The notes beneath the pieces were generated by a model. The model did not search any database and was not told where the DNA came from. It was given only the letters and a program-made list of their open reading frames with translations. A DNA stretch of 64,000 nucleotides from Garcia nutans (taxonomy: Eukaryota > Streptophyta > Magnoliopsida > Malpighiales > Euphorbiaceae), in contig CANTUV010000007.1 in the NCBI GenBank assembly GCA_947685225.1, positions 13,846,501 through 13,910,500 of the forward strand, in the 5' to 3' direction. Below, one piece after another: positions 23,518 to 34,029 of this stretch. The stretch's first letter is position 1. Every line of letters begins with the position of its first letter. The position numbers and the translations under genes are program-made.

Positions 23518-23530
23518 TGGTATCAGAGCC
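23518..23530 (+). other. Primer binding site (initiator Met)
   Basis: TGGTATCAGAGCC begins 7 bp after the LTR end. It is the standard initiator-methionine primer site of Tekay and many Copia elements. Confidence 0.93.
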
Positions 23531-23679
23531 TAGGCTTATTATTCTCAACCTAGGTAGGTTTTCAAAAGAAGAAATGAGATTTTAAATGTGATTTTAACAT
23601 GTCATACAAGCATTTGCACTGGTATTTTACCCGGTCCTTGATGTGGTGATTCTTTCTATATTTACAGACATAGGTTGAT

Positions 23680-26447
23680 ATGGCATCTCGGACTCATGAG
23701 TCTTGAGAGGGGAGTATAGAGAGTGTTGCCTTCGAAAAGGGTCTTGTTGGGGAGGCATTAGTGCCAGCTAAACCAGCAGTTGAGGAGGTTCCACTAGCCT
23801 GGGTATGGCAGATGGCGGAGCTATTATGATAGCTTCGGTACAGCAGCTGCAACCATAATAGCAACAGCTGCCGACTAGAAAATATGGCAAGCTGAGAAAA
23901 TTTGGAGCTACAGATTTCTTCGACACCATTGATCCAGCTATGGCAGAACAGTGGCTGGATAGAGTACAGATGATTTTTATCCAGTTATAGGCATTGCATA
24001 AGTGAAGTTTGATTATGCCAAGTTTTTTTTGCAGGGGAACACCTACGACTGGTGGAAGATAGTTCCCCATGGAGTAGCTGATCCTCTGGTACTGACATAT
24101 GATGACTTTCTGCTAGAATTTGAGAAGAAATATACCATTCGAGAGTATAGGGATGCTAAGAAGAAGTATTTTCTGAGTGTTAAGAAGGTTACAAAGATAG
24201 TGACAGAGTGAGAAGGATTTCATTTGGCTGAATAAGTATGCAGAACGGATTGTGACAAATGAGATAGACAGGTGCCAGAGATTTGAGGAGGGTGTGAGGC
24301 CATCGATTATGTGCCAGGTGGCAGCTGTGTGGTATAAGGATTTTTTGCAATTGGTATCTGCTGCCATAAATGTTGAGAAGGCCCAGGGGATTGCTTTGCA
24401 GCTAGAGCAGAGAGTAGAGACAGGAGACCATAGTTTGAGGCGGGGTCTTCATCATCGAAGAGGGGTCGAGGAATTTTTTCTCAGAGATTTGGTAGAGGCC
24501 AGGAGCAGCCTAGCAGGGGATCTAAGTAGCTAAGGCAGAGACATGGACCTGCTACTTCAGTGGCTAGTACTTCAACCCCAGTTACACAAAGATCTCCTCT
24601 ACCCATTTGTACTCAGTATGGTCGAATTCATAGGGGTGTTTATTGGGGTATCAGTCCATCATCAGCTAGCTATTTCAAATGTGGGTCCCTTGACCATTTT
24701 ATTAGAGATTGTCTAGAGCCACCAGTGGATACATAAACTAAGATAGTAGTTTCTAGACCTATTGACGGAGGGGGTTGAGGAGGCAGAGGTGGTAGGAGTG
24801 GCAGATTTAGATCTAGCCAGAGAAAGGAATCCACAACATGGACTAGTAAACCAGAGAAGGCAGGGTCATCGTAGAGAATATATGTGATGCAGTGGCAACT
24901 ATGTGCTTCTAATGTTTTAGTTGGTACATTCTCTTTACTCAGTATTTCTATACATGCATTGATTGATCCTGGATTGATGCATTCATACATCAGTGTATCG
25001 ATCATTAGGTTTTAATGTGCTAGTGATCAATCCTTTGGGGAACAATATGGTAGTTAGTAGGATACACAGAGATAGCCCAGTTATTATGCATGATGAGGAG
25101 TTTCTTGGTGATCTAATTGAGATGCCTTTTAGGGATTATGATCTTATTTTGGGTATGGATTGGTTATATAGACATGGGGCTGCGGTTGACTGTCAGCAGA
25201 AATGTGTTACTTTGAAAACACTTGATGGAAATTATGTAGTGGCATTCAGTGAGTAGAGGCACCTATCATCCATGTTCATTTCAGCCATTTCAGCTAGGAG
25301 GATGATCCAAAAGAGGTATGCAACATATTTAGCACATATAGTGGATACTAGAGCTAAGAGGTCTAAGCTTGACAGTATTCCTACTGTGGTAGAGTTCCCT
25401 AATGTGTTTTCCTACAAGTTGCCAAGGTTACCTCCTGAGAGAGAGAGGTGGAGTTTGATATCGATTTGATGCATGGTACCACTCCTATCTCTATTACCCC
25501 ATATCGGATGGCAGCTGCAAAATTAAAGGAGTTAAATGAGCAGTTGTAGGAGCTACTTGATAAAGAGTTCATCCACCCTAGTGTATCACCTTGGGGAGCA
25601 CCGGTGTTGTTTGTAAAAAAAAAAGGATGACACTCTAAAGTTATGCATTGATTATCGACAGTTGAATAAGGTGACCATCAAGAACAAGTACCCATTACCT
25701 CGCATTGATGATCTCTTTGATCAGTTGAAGGGGACTGCAGTATTTTTCAAGATTTATTCGAGATCAGGATATCATCAGTAGAGGATTATGGATGCAAATG
25801 TCCCTAAGACTGCATTCCGCATGAGATATGGCCATTATGTGTTCTTGGTGATGCCTTTTGGGCTAATGAATACACCAGCTGTATTTATGGATTTGATGAA
25901 TCAGGTGTTTAGGCCATACTTGGATCAGATTGTGGTGGTGTTCATTGATAATATATTAGTATACTCCAGCAGTAAAGAAGAGCATGACAGACATTTATTA
26001 ATTGTGTTGCAGACCTTGAGGGAGAAACGACTATATGCCAAATTGTCCAAGTTTGAATCTAGTTGGATCAAGTGACTTTCCTCGGGCATGTTGTTTTAGC
26101 AGAGAGTATAAAAGTTAATCCTAGTAAAGTTAAGGAAATTTTGAATTGGAGTTCACCAAGGAATGTGTCTGAGATTAGAAGTTTTCTGGGATTGGCTAGT
26201 TATTACCGTCGATTTATGAAAGGATTTTCCATGATAGCTTCGCCACTTAGCATATTGCTTCAGAAAAATATGAAGTTTGCATGGACAGACTGATGTCAGA
26301 TGAGCTTTGTGCAATTGAGAGATATGTTGACTCAAGCTCTTGTTCTTACTCTACCTGTAGAAGGCAAACCATCTATGATATACAGTAATGCATTACATAG
26401 TGGTTTGGGTTGTGTGTTGATATAGGAGGGTAGAGTTATTACATATG
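23680..26447 (+). pseudogene. Tekay gag-pol pseudogene, 3'-truncated
   Basis: A start-like ATGGCATCTCGGACT lies at 23680. The gag core (about 23880-24470) includes FFLQGNTYDWWKIVPHGV. The zinc knuckle (about 24670-24715) reads YFKCGSLDHFIRDC, so its first cysteine has become tyrosine. The protease retains ALIDPG near 24960 and LILGMDWL near 25145. RT runs from about 25480 with VSPWGAPVLFVKK, an A-run frameshift at about 25615-25625, and MPFGLMN. The catalytic FIDD reads FIDN at 25941-25952. Many stops are present, and the frame breaks again near 26070 and 26290. The RNase H start ends at 26447, where Tat2 begins. The second catalytic RT Asp is lost, so it could not be active even without the insertion. 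Confidence 0.92.
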
Positions 26448-27169
26448 TGTGAGCAGAAATTTTTGCCCCCACTCCCATATGGAATGGTTCTTGTGACTTC
26501 ATCACTATTAGGATTAGGACCTTAGAGAACATGAGCCTAGAAAAAAAGGGGGTGGATATTCCTAAGAAATTTCCAACCCCTTAATGGGCTCAAAAAGTTG
26601 GGTACATATAGGGAAGGTGAGAATGACCTAGCACCCCCATAATGCCCGGTTTATTAGAACTGGCCTCCTTTTCAGGTCTAAATATTATTGAATTCTTAAA
26701 TATTATAATATCATCCATAATACATGCAATTATTAAAAGAAATAAACATCTATCACTTTATTAAAATGAAACAAACAAAACAAGTACCCATCCGTAGTTG
26801 GAAGCATGCCTTTTACAATGTCCAATGTCTAAAACTAGATAAAATAGGACATCCACCATTTAGTGAAAATATGCCTTTTACATTAATCCAAAATTCAATA
26901 TAAATTAAATTATATTAGAACTTAATTAATGAGATACCCACAAAGTGAAAACATATCTCTTACATCATTAAAACTAAAATAATCAACATTAAAATAATTA
27001 ATGAATTGAATTGAGCCATTCAAACATTTACGATAATAAAAGCAAATCATCCATCATAAAAAATCAATAAATCACTCATTATAAATATGTATTAACAAGT
27101 CAAATAATCAAATTTATGCTTAAATATTATATTAAACAATAGATATGCAAACTAAGGTTTTAGTGATAT

Positions 27170-27510
27170 GAATTAGGATTTTGAGGGTTTTAGAAAATAA
27201 AGTTAGGATTTTAAGATTTTTAGAAAACAAAGTTAGGATTTTAGGAAAATAGAATTAGGGTTTAGAAGATGATGCTCAGATTTTTTAAAATTAGGGTTTG
27301 AAAAATAATAAATTAGGGTTTTGGATATTGAATTAGGGTTTTAGTATTTTGAAAATAAAATTAGTGTTTTTGGAAATTGGAAATCTATTCAGGGTTTTGG
27401 AACTTTGGAAAATAATTTAGGGTTTTTAGAAATTGAAGATTATGATCTTACTTTTAAAAAATAGATTAGAGTTTTATTTTTAGAGAAATAGATTAGGGTT
27501 TAGATGATTA
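27170..27510 (-). repeat. Degenerate repeats with telo-box-like TTAGGGTTT
   Basis: Many short units contain TTAGGGTTT or variants, separated by A-rich spacers. On the minus strand these read AAACCCTAA. They lie downstream of the minus-strand TATA, so in the transcribed leader. They are too irregular to be a real telomeric tract. Confidence 0.6.
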
Positions 27511-27917
27511 AGTTACAATTGTTAAATTAAATTAAAGACTAATGTGAAAATCAAATATTGGATGAAACAAATAGATTATGCTTCAATTTATAAATATGCA
27601 ACTAGGGTTTAAGCTATGAGAATAAACAAGATTTTAGATAAGCAAGCAACTGTGATGATATTTTGAAAAATAATTATAACTATTAATTAAATGGATTGAA
27701 GTAGAAAATTACACCTGCTTTTGAAGGCTCCACCAAAGGTTAAATATTGAGCCAATCTGCCTAGATCAAACGTAGTTTTTGGTTGAGAGAAACAATTACC
27801 TAAACAATTGTTGAGTGTTGATATTCTTCTCTTCTTGCTTCTGAGTTAATTATTATTGTTGCCTTTCTATAAAATCTGATCCCAATTGTTGGCCCTTTCT
27901 CTGTTCTTTTAATCATA

Positions 27918-27925
27918 TATTTATA
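27918..27925 (-). promoter_or_regulatory. Tat2 LTR TATA box
   Basis: TATAAATA on the minus strand lies about 110 bp downstream, in transcription direction, of the palindromic repeats at 28034-28315. Confidence 0.5.
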
Positions 27926-28033
27926 AGCAAAAACATTACTACTTAATCCGAGCTCCAAACGAATTATAGCTTGATTAGAAAATTAAATTACCTGGTCAAA
28001 AAATTTTTAGAACTTGGATTAGGCAATTTGAGA

Positions 28034-28315
28034 GGCCAAAATCAACATGAGGCCCTCCTCATATCGATTTGGGTTGACCAAATTGATATGAGGCAAGGCT
28101 CATATCGATTTGGATGTCATGAGACCCTCATCATATAGATTTTGGCTGACCAAATCGATATGAGGCAAGGCTCATATCGATTTGGACATCCAAATTGATA
28201 TGTGCCAGTCTCATATCGATTTGGCTTTTCCAAATCGATATGAGTTTGGGATGCCCAAATTGATATGAGGCATGGCTCACATTGATTTGAGCCATCCGAC
28301 TCAAACCGATCCAAA
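28034..28315. repeat. Palindromic CAAATCGATATGAG minisatellite
   Basis: Arms of CAAATCGATATGAG and CTCATATCGATTTGG alternate with short spacers (for example GCAAGG), giving several adjacent hairpins with some decayed copies. It lies just upstream of the minus-strand TATA of the Tat2 LTR. Confidence 0.85.
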
Positions 28316-28555
28316 ATTATTAAATATTTAGGCCCAACTTTTTGCAATTTTAATATGAAATCTATAAAATTAGACCAGTTGAATTTCAACCTTCAAAATT
28401 AGGTTTAAGAGCTTTAAAATTATAACTGACCAAGATAAGCTCTTTAATTTTAAACTGCCCAAATTTAAGGGTCTACAGTTTGCTCTATGCTTGAGCGATC
28501 TGAGACTTCAGTAAAAGAGAGTAAAAAGCAACATGACTCTTGAACTATTTTAGAA

Positions 28556-28622
28556 CAAAAATGGATTCTGGATTTGAGGTTGGATTAAGTTTTGGACTCA
28601 AAAATTATTTTGGTTCTGGACC
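28556..28622. repeat. 65-bp array, left fragment
   Basis: One unit of the array that resumes at 43026 (TGGATTCTGG, GGTTGGATTAAG, TTTTGGACTCAAAAA). It ends in the GGACC used as the Tat1 target site. Confidence 0.85.
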
Positions 28623-29526
28623 TGTGAACCTCGGTTTTCCGCCTGAAAAGGATCCCGGCGAAAGTTCACTCGTTGTCGGGAGTCGCCACTCAATTTTTTC
28701 TGTTTAAAGGGAAAAACTAAGAAAACCCTTGTTTGACTCCAATTAATGCATCCAATGTAAAGGTTTATAGTCTGCGAACCCAAGGAGGATTCGGGAACTA
28801 TGTCATGCATTTGACTAACTTGCAAAAAGAACAAATTTAAAAGGAATGAAGAAAAGAAGAGACAGATTGTTAGTAAATTGTGGACTTGCTATTTGGGGTG
28901 AATCCCAAATATGCCTACATACTCCCGTTTGAATGGGAGATCAAAGCCCATGTAGTTCGGAAAAGCCTATTTAAAGGAGATAAAATTTATGCTTCATGCA
29001 TGTGTGTGTGTATGCTTCGTGCATTTTTCAGGCATTTTGCCAGAGTTGTGAGTTTTAGCACTTAGTGCAAAAATTGTATAATTTCGGGTACTTGGTACCA
29101 AAAGAGTTCGATTTAGGCTTCATGCCAAATTTTGATCTTAATTGTAATATTTAAATACTTCGTATTTAAAGAATGTAATTTAGGCTCCGTGCCAAAAGGT
29201 TAATTTTATTCACGACTTAATGCCGAAAGGTTGATTGATTAGTCCATTAGGCCCTCAGACCTAAAAAGATTAGGTCTTTGACCAAGAAGAAATTAAGAAG
29301 AAGATTAGAATGCTTATGATATGCTCGAATTGACCAAAGATGAATTATGATATTACCTTGATTAGAATTTTTCCACTTCTAAGTTCCAGATCTTGTTTCC
29401 TTACACTTTTGAGTATGATTCTTGCTTTCTACAACACAATATTAGAAATTCTTAAGCATAAAAATTTCGTCAGCACCTGGGCGTAGGATGTCCCAAAAAG
29501 CTCCTTTCTTTTGAAAATCTGAAGCC

Positions 29527-29534
29527 TATTTATA
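29527..29534 (-). promoter_or_regulatory. TATA box of Tat1 3' LTR
   Basis: TATAAATA within CTATAAATAGGCT on the minus strand, about 20 bp downstream of the GC-rich palindromes. It is the copy of 42742-42749. Confidence 0.75.
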
Positions 29535-29550
29535 GACAAAAACGGGCTGT

Positions 29551-29600
29551 ACGGCGGCTGGGCCGCCGCCCCCACGGCGGTTGGGCCGCTGTTCTGGCCC
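29551..29600. repeat. GCGGCC palindromes upstream of LTR TATA
   Basis: Two palindromic blocks, CGGCGGCTGGGCCGCCG and a CGGCGGTTGGGCCGCTG-like block. C-to-T changes make them less perfect than in the 5' LTR copy at 42766-42804. Confidence 0.8.
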
Positions 29601-29811
29601 ACCGCGACTCGCGCTATTTCTGCTAAAACTGACTTTCCGGGAGCCACGGGCCTCCAAAAATTATTCCGAGACCATATCCACGATCCTTGCATCGCACCGG
29701 ACATTTCAAGTACCATGAAGACATACTTTCGGTGGACTTTTACCGTTGTCCCCCGGTCCGGCCTGGTCTGAGGAAATTGGTTTTCCGAGCCTCAAAATTC
29801 GAGTGTTCGCA

Positions 29812-29828
29812 ATTGCCCCCCACTGGGG
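29812..29828 (-). other. Tat1 polypurine tract
   Basis: On the minus strand, AGTGGGGGGCAAT abuts the LTR start. A similar GCAGGGGGCAAG lies at 43983 for Tat2. Confidence 0.85.
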
Positions 29829-29916
29829 TCCATAAAATTGATTTATGGAACTCAGTGGTCTTCTGAAGAGCGAATTTTGAGCGAGGTGCAAAAAGACCCG
29901 CGTTTTCAGTTTTTTC

Positions 29917-29925
29917 TATAAATAG
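29917..29925 (+). promoter_or_regulatory. TATA box of antisense PMD gene
   Basis: TATAAATAG lies 82 bp before the ATG at 29999. The 13-mer CTATAAATAGGCT around it is identical to the core of the LTR promoter read on the other strand, and both have a T-run just upstream. Confidence 0.65.
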
Positions 29926-29998
29926 GCTCATTTCATTCAATTTTCATTTGCTTTCATTCATTCTTCTTCTTTCACTTCTTTCAAATTTTCTTTCGACG

Positions 29999-32248
29999 AT
30001 GGATTTCACCGGCTTTGAAGACTTCGAAATCCCACTCCCTCCCTGCAATCTTTTACTTGAGGAGGAGAAGCACAGTTCTCGGACCGACTGCTATGAGGTG
30101 AGTACTCTCCCGTTTGTCCATCTAGTATGCATGCTTAGGAATTTTATTTATTTCCAGTAAGGAACTTAGAAATAAATTTTAGGAACCTTTCCTTTACATG
30201 TACTAGTAATGAATTAGGATTAGTACTAGGCTTCATTATGTTCTGCCATCAGTAATTATTTCTAGTAAAGAACTTAGAAATAATCCTTTAGGAATCCACA
30301 CCCGGCTGGGGAAAGAACTTAAATCTTTTCTGAATTTGTCCAACTTTTCTGAAATTTTTTTTTAGGACTCTACGATCAAGATATCTATAGCTGAGCGTCC
30401 GATGGTCACTATTCCGGCTTACATCTTTGATGTCGGGCACCCAGTGGGGGATCTTATTAGACTTGCTTTCCTCCACCATTTGAGGGCTATAGATGTGGGC
30501 AGAGATATCCACCGGGATTTGATCTGTGCTCTAGCCGAGCGCTGGTGGCCTACTACTGACACTTTCCATTTTTCTTGGGGGGAGATGACAATGACGCCTA
30601 CTGACTTTTCCATCATTTCTGGGATTCCCTTTGGCGTTGAGATGGTGGAGTCCTATGATGACTGGCGGCAGGACATTTCTTCAGCCGACATGATTACTTT
30701 GATCGGGGTTGACTATCCTCGATATCAGCCGCCTCGTTGCATTCAGCGGAGGTGGCTTGTGGAGCAAGCGCCAGGTATCTACACTGGTTACGAGACAGGC
30801 AACCTTACTGCTGACCAGGCGGCAAGGTTTACCTTGCTTCTCCTGTTTGCTAGCTCCTTCTTATCAAACAGGAAAGATGCAGTGAGTCTCAATGTGCTTA
30901 AGAGCCTACTTGACCTGACACGGCTTCATACGTACGATTGGGCTAGCATGATGCTGTGTAGGTTGTATGACGACATGTCAGACCTCTGCTATACCCGTAT
31001 TGCTCCGTGTGGCTTGTATTACTTCTGGGAGGTAATGTAAAGAACATTTCCCCTATCTTTATATATGTTGACATACACCACCTCTGATACCTTCTCTCTC
31101 TCTCTCTCCTTTTTTTTTCTTCAGACTTGGGCTTACGAGTACTTTCCTGACATCGCCCCTTTTCTTCGTGAGATACCTGCCCCCGCAGATCCTCTTTCCC
31201 CCATTGCTTGGAGGTGGTATAGAGAGAGGGTAGAAGTACCAAAGAGGAAACTTCCCATCAGAGGGCTGAGATCGTTCTTCGACAGCTGCCCAATGGACTC
31301 AGTAAATGCTTTATCATCATCCTTTTTCATTATATTAAAGAAAATGATTCACTAATATAACAAATTTTTTACAGGTTGCATCTAAAGTGATGTCTAGCCG
31401 ACTGGCAGAGTGGATAGCTCAAGATTACAGCTTTCAGCGATCAGAGTTTCTGACTCGACGACGATTCATACTTCCCCATCCAGAGTTTCGACGGTATTAT
31501 CTCGCTGAGAGGGTGACTTTCCAGATTGCCGGTTTCTGTGCAGTTCCCGTGGATCCCCCTGATGATATGCTATCTTCAACACTTTTGCCTGTTACTGTGT
31601 CCCAGTATGAGGGCGACCCTTTCGAGTCGGCTTATGCCCCGGATGAGGATGATTATGACTTCTACTGTCTTCATCGACTGATGCCACGCATTGGGACACG
31701 ATTTGACTCTGTACCCCCTTATCGGTCTTCCCACTCTTCGGCTCCCACTTCTAGCACTCCGAGAGACCATCCCTCTCCCGACCGGCGAGCTGACAGACCC
31801 TCTTCCTCTAGGGCTGAGGCTTCCGCTTTCAGGGCTGGACCATCACACACTGGAGGAAGCAGCAGCTCATCTCATTTGAGGCCTCCCGCATCCGTCCTTA
31901 CATCTACCGGCCAATTTGACCCTATTTTAGCCGACCTGAGGCTGCCTTATGCCGCTCGTTATCATGCACCTGGTGGTTGGGTGACCCGACCAATTAGTGC
32001 AGAGGGTGCATTATATCGGAGCTTTGCTCATGTCACTCAGGTATATTCTCATAGAACTTTTCATGAAAAGGATTCATAAAATTCTCTTGAGATTGATTGT
32101 GATTTTGTCTCTTTTATAGGTACCAGAGGGCCTGATCACGGAAATGGCGGCACTGATTACTGCTTTCTCGTATGAACTGTCTGGTGCTTGGACTGAGGCT
32201 GCTTACGAGAGGCAGAGCAGGCCGCAAAGACGGAGAGGCCGGCACTGA
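29999..32248 (+). CDS. Plant mobile domain (PMD) protein, antisense gene of Tat1
   Basis: Five exons give an uninterrupted 578-aa protein: 29999-30097, 30366-31031, 31125-31301, 31375-32040 and 32120-32248. All four introns are phase 0 with GT-AG ends. Exon 2 holds the PMD core, with LAERWWPTTDTFHFSWGEMT, the FSIISGIPF step and AARFTLLLLFASSFL. Exon 3 carries TWAYEYFPDIAP. Exon 4 ends in a Ser/Pro-rich tail, and exon 5 ends in a basic stretch (RPQRRRGRH). PMD proteins MAIN and MAIL1 of Arabidopsis act in silencing and genome stability, and PMD-encoding extra ORFs are known in Ty3/gypsy elements; a role here is inferred. It lies on the strand opposite pol, between the polypurine tract and the DUF7745-like gene, with its own TATA box. 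The exon limits are predictions from splice motifs and frame. Confidence 0.85.
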
Positions 32249-32532
32249 TTTTTTTTCATACTTGTCTTGAACTATGCTTGCTGTATTTGAACTATTCCCC
32301 TTCTGTACTTTGTACCTTTCATGTTTTTCAGCTGTTATCTAAACTTATCTGTAAACCTGCACTTATTTGTTAGTATTAACAGCACATATGTATGCATGAT
32401 GCTTTTTCTTTTTAGAAATCTCTTTTAAAAATAGATCCCTGACACAATCCCAAAAAATAGCACATAACAGGGCCTAAACAGGGCCAAAACAAGAGAATTT
32501 TACAAAACATCAAAAAAGAGGAATCAGGACGG

Positions 32533-32596
32533 TCGGCGGCGGCCGAACCGCCGGAAGTGGCGGCTGAGCCGCCGCTCTCGGCGGCTGAGCCGCTGC
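32533..32596. repeat. GCGGC...GCCGC palindromes upstream of DUF7745-like gene
   Basis: Three adjacent palindromes: CGGCGGCCGAACCGCCG, TGGCGGCTGAGCCGCCGC and CGGCGGCTGAGCCGCTG. They end about 15 bp before the TATA box and resemble those upstream of the Tat1 LTR TATA, including a shared GGGCCAG nearby. Confidence 0.85.
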
Positions 32597-32610
32597 CCGG
32601 GCCAGACCAG

Positions 32611-32617
32611 TATAAAA
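32611..32617 (+). promoter_or_regulatory. TATA box of DUF7745-like gene
   Basis: TATAAAA lies 85 bp upstream of the ATG at 32696 and directly after the GC palindromes. Confidence 0.65.
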
Positions 32618-32695
32618 CTCAAGGTTGTCTTACATCTATGGGCCAGAAAGCAATCCTCTTACTACAAGATCTTATTATTTTTTTTCCAAATAACA

Positions 32696-34029
32696 ATGAA
32701 TCCCCTTTTTAATCACGTGATGCATAATTGGACCAAAAGTCTCCACAATGTTGAAAGGATCAACATGGGGAGGTACGGGTTGAAAGCTGTCGCCACCCTC
32801 AGAGGTGTAGCTGTAGACTGGGATTTCTTGCACTCTTGCATCAGGTTTTGGGATCCCCAAGCCCATGTTTTCATATTTGGGGCCCGGATGGAGGAAATGT
32901 GTCCTCTTTTTGAGGAGTTCTGCTCGATCATTGGGTGCGACCCAAATGCCCATCTTGTGAGGCATGAGGTCCAAATCGGCTATGTGGGATCTTTTCAGAG
33001 GATTTTTAGCTTCACAAAACCCCAAGCCCAAGCTATGATTGTAGATGGGGATAAGGCGATGCTGCTTCCCCTAATTGATGAATTCTTGACCGCCGATTTT
33101 GAAGACGATATTCAATTGAGGCATAGAATGCGAGCCTTCGTCTTTTGTCTGTTAGCTGGGTTCCTCTTCAACCGTGACCCCGGCTTTGGAGATTTGAAAC
33201 TTTGCCCAATGGTTAGGCAAATGGAAGAGCTCAACTGTATCGGGGGCATGATCCTGGCTGAGACTATTCAGAGTCTCGACAGATGTGCACTTGGATTTGA
33301 ACGTTGGACCGTCACCCCGGTCATCCTTCAGGTAATTTATACCTTTTGTTTTTTTTTTTTGCTTATTCCATCATCTCTCTTTTCCTTTGTAAAATAGAAA
33401 GGATCTATTTTTTCCAGGTTTGGCTGAGAGATCATCTTCAAGTGGTTGCAGCCCCCCAGACTTTAACCTATAACCCTTCGCAGTACCGTACCAGGAAAAT
33501 TCAGATTTCTTTTCCCTCTATGGCCGAATGGACTGTTTGGCTGTTTGAGCTTGGACCGGAAGAATTATTATGGTTCGTCCCTTGGTATAGGATTCCTCAA
33601 TTCATGGAGGCAAATGCCATGCACAACCATGTCTACCTGCTTGGGTTCACTCACAGTACTTGGTACAGTGCTTCCCACGTCCTCAGGCAGATGGGTATTG
33701 ATCAGAGAGTTCCCCTTCCTGTCGGGCTTACCATTGCTTCTCCTATTACCCCCGGGGTTACTCGGGCTGTTCTACAGACTTGGGTTAGAGACCATTGGAT
33801 GATCAGGCCTTGTGCAGAGCCTTCCCTCGTTCAGCCCACTCCAGAGTACAGGACCTGGTTTATAGCTGAGGTTTGGCCCATTGAGAAATCGAGGAGGTGT
33901 GCATTGCTGCAGGAGTTGGAGGGAGAGGAGGTGGTTCCTCTTAGTGAGGAAAAGGTAGATATTGTGGAGAGTTCCGGGACTAAGGAAGACGCCGAAGACT
34001 CTGCCCCCTGTAGGAGGCGTAGGATTTAG
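32696..34029 (+). CDS. DUF7745-like protein, second antisense gene of Tat1
   Basis: Two exons (32696-33331 and 33418-34029) joined by an 86-bp phase-0 intron give an uninterrupted 415-aa protein. The N-terminal half has FLHSCIRFWDPQAHVFIFG followed by CPLFEEFCSIIG, a pattern I recognise from retroelement-linked plant proteins annotated as DUF7745, a family related in layout to PMD. The middle has FVFCLLAGFLFNRD. The second exon has VWLRDHLQVV and ELLWFVPWYRIPQFM, and ends in an acidic segment and a basic tip (CRRRRI). No function is known to me. It is antisense to pol, has its own TATA box and converges on the integrase end. The family name is from memory of its sequence pattern; the gene structure is more certain than the name. 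Confidence 0.8.

Larger units (their letters stand above)
20967..26447 (+). mobile_element. Tekay chromovirus, interrupted in RNase H
   Basis: It comprises a 5' LTR, a primer site, decayed gag-protease-RT and the start of RNase H. At 26447 the RNase H sequence stops inside the region equivalent to about 3570 of the other Tekay pol, and the terminus of the Tat2 LTR begins. The rest of the element and its 3' LTR should lie to the right of the window. It is the oldest layer of the nest from 20967 onward. Confidence 0.88.
26448..28622 (-). mobile_element. Tat2 3' LTR, left segment
   Basis: It begins (plus strand) TGTGAGCAG, aligned with the 63640 terminus TATGAGTGG. It holds telo-box-like repeats, a minus-strand TATA (27918-27925), palindromic repeats (28034-28315) and the first part of the 65-bp array (28556-28622). 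It is interrupted by Tat1 after GGACC at 28618-28622 and continues at 43026. The whole LTR is about 3.1 kb. Confidence 0.8.
28623..29811 (-). mobile_element. Tat1 3' LTR
   Basis: On the minus strand it runs from TGCGAACACTCG (at 29811) to GGTTCACA (at 28623). The terminal TGTG of the other copy has become TGCG. It is preceded by the purine tract at 29812-29828. It includes the TATA at 29527-29534 and GCGGCC palindromes at 29551-29600. Confidence 0.95.
32249..32695 (+). other. Spacer between the two antisense genes, with promoter
   Basis: It holds the T-rich 3' region of the PMD gene, then an A-rich stretch, GC-rich palindromes (32533-32596) and the TATA box of the next gene. The abrupt GC-rich block contrasts with both sides. 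Confidence 0.75.

Noticed and set aside
27170..27510. Interstitial telomere tract
   Set aside because: TTAGGGTTT units are separated by irregular A-rich spacers and lie inside an LTR; there is no head-to-tail TTTAGGG run.
28471..28480. GGTCTACA as the end of the Tat2 LTR at 28478
   Set aside because: It looks like an LTR end, but no polypurine tract or internal sequence follows. The LTR-type sequence continues through the 65-bp array to a proper purine tract at about 43983.
28479..28540. Resemblance of this stretch to Tekay RNase H (TATGCTTGAGCGATCTGAGACTTC), suggesting the host element resumes here
   Set aside because: The similarity covers only about 30 bp and fails beyond it, and the Tat2 LTR continues.
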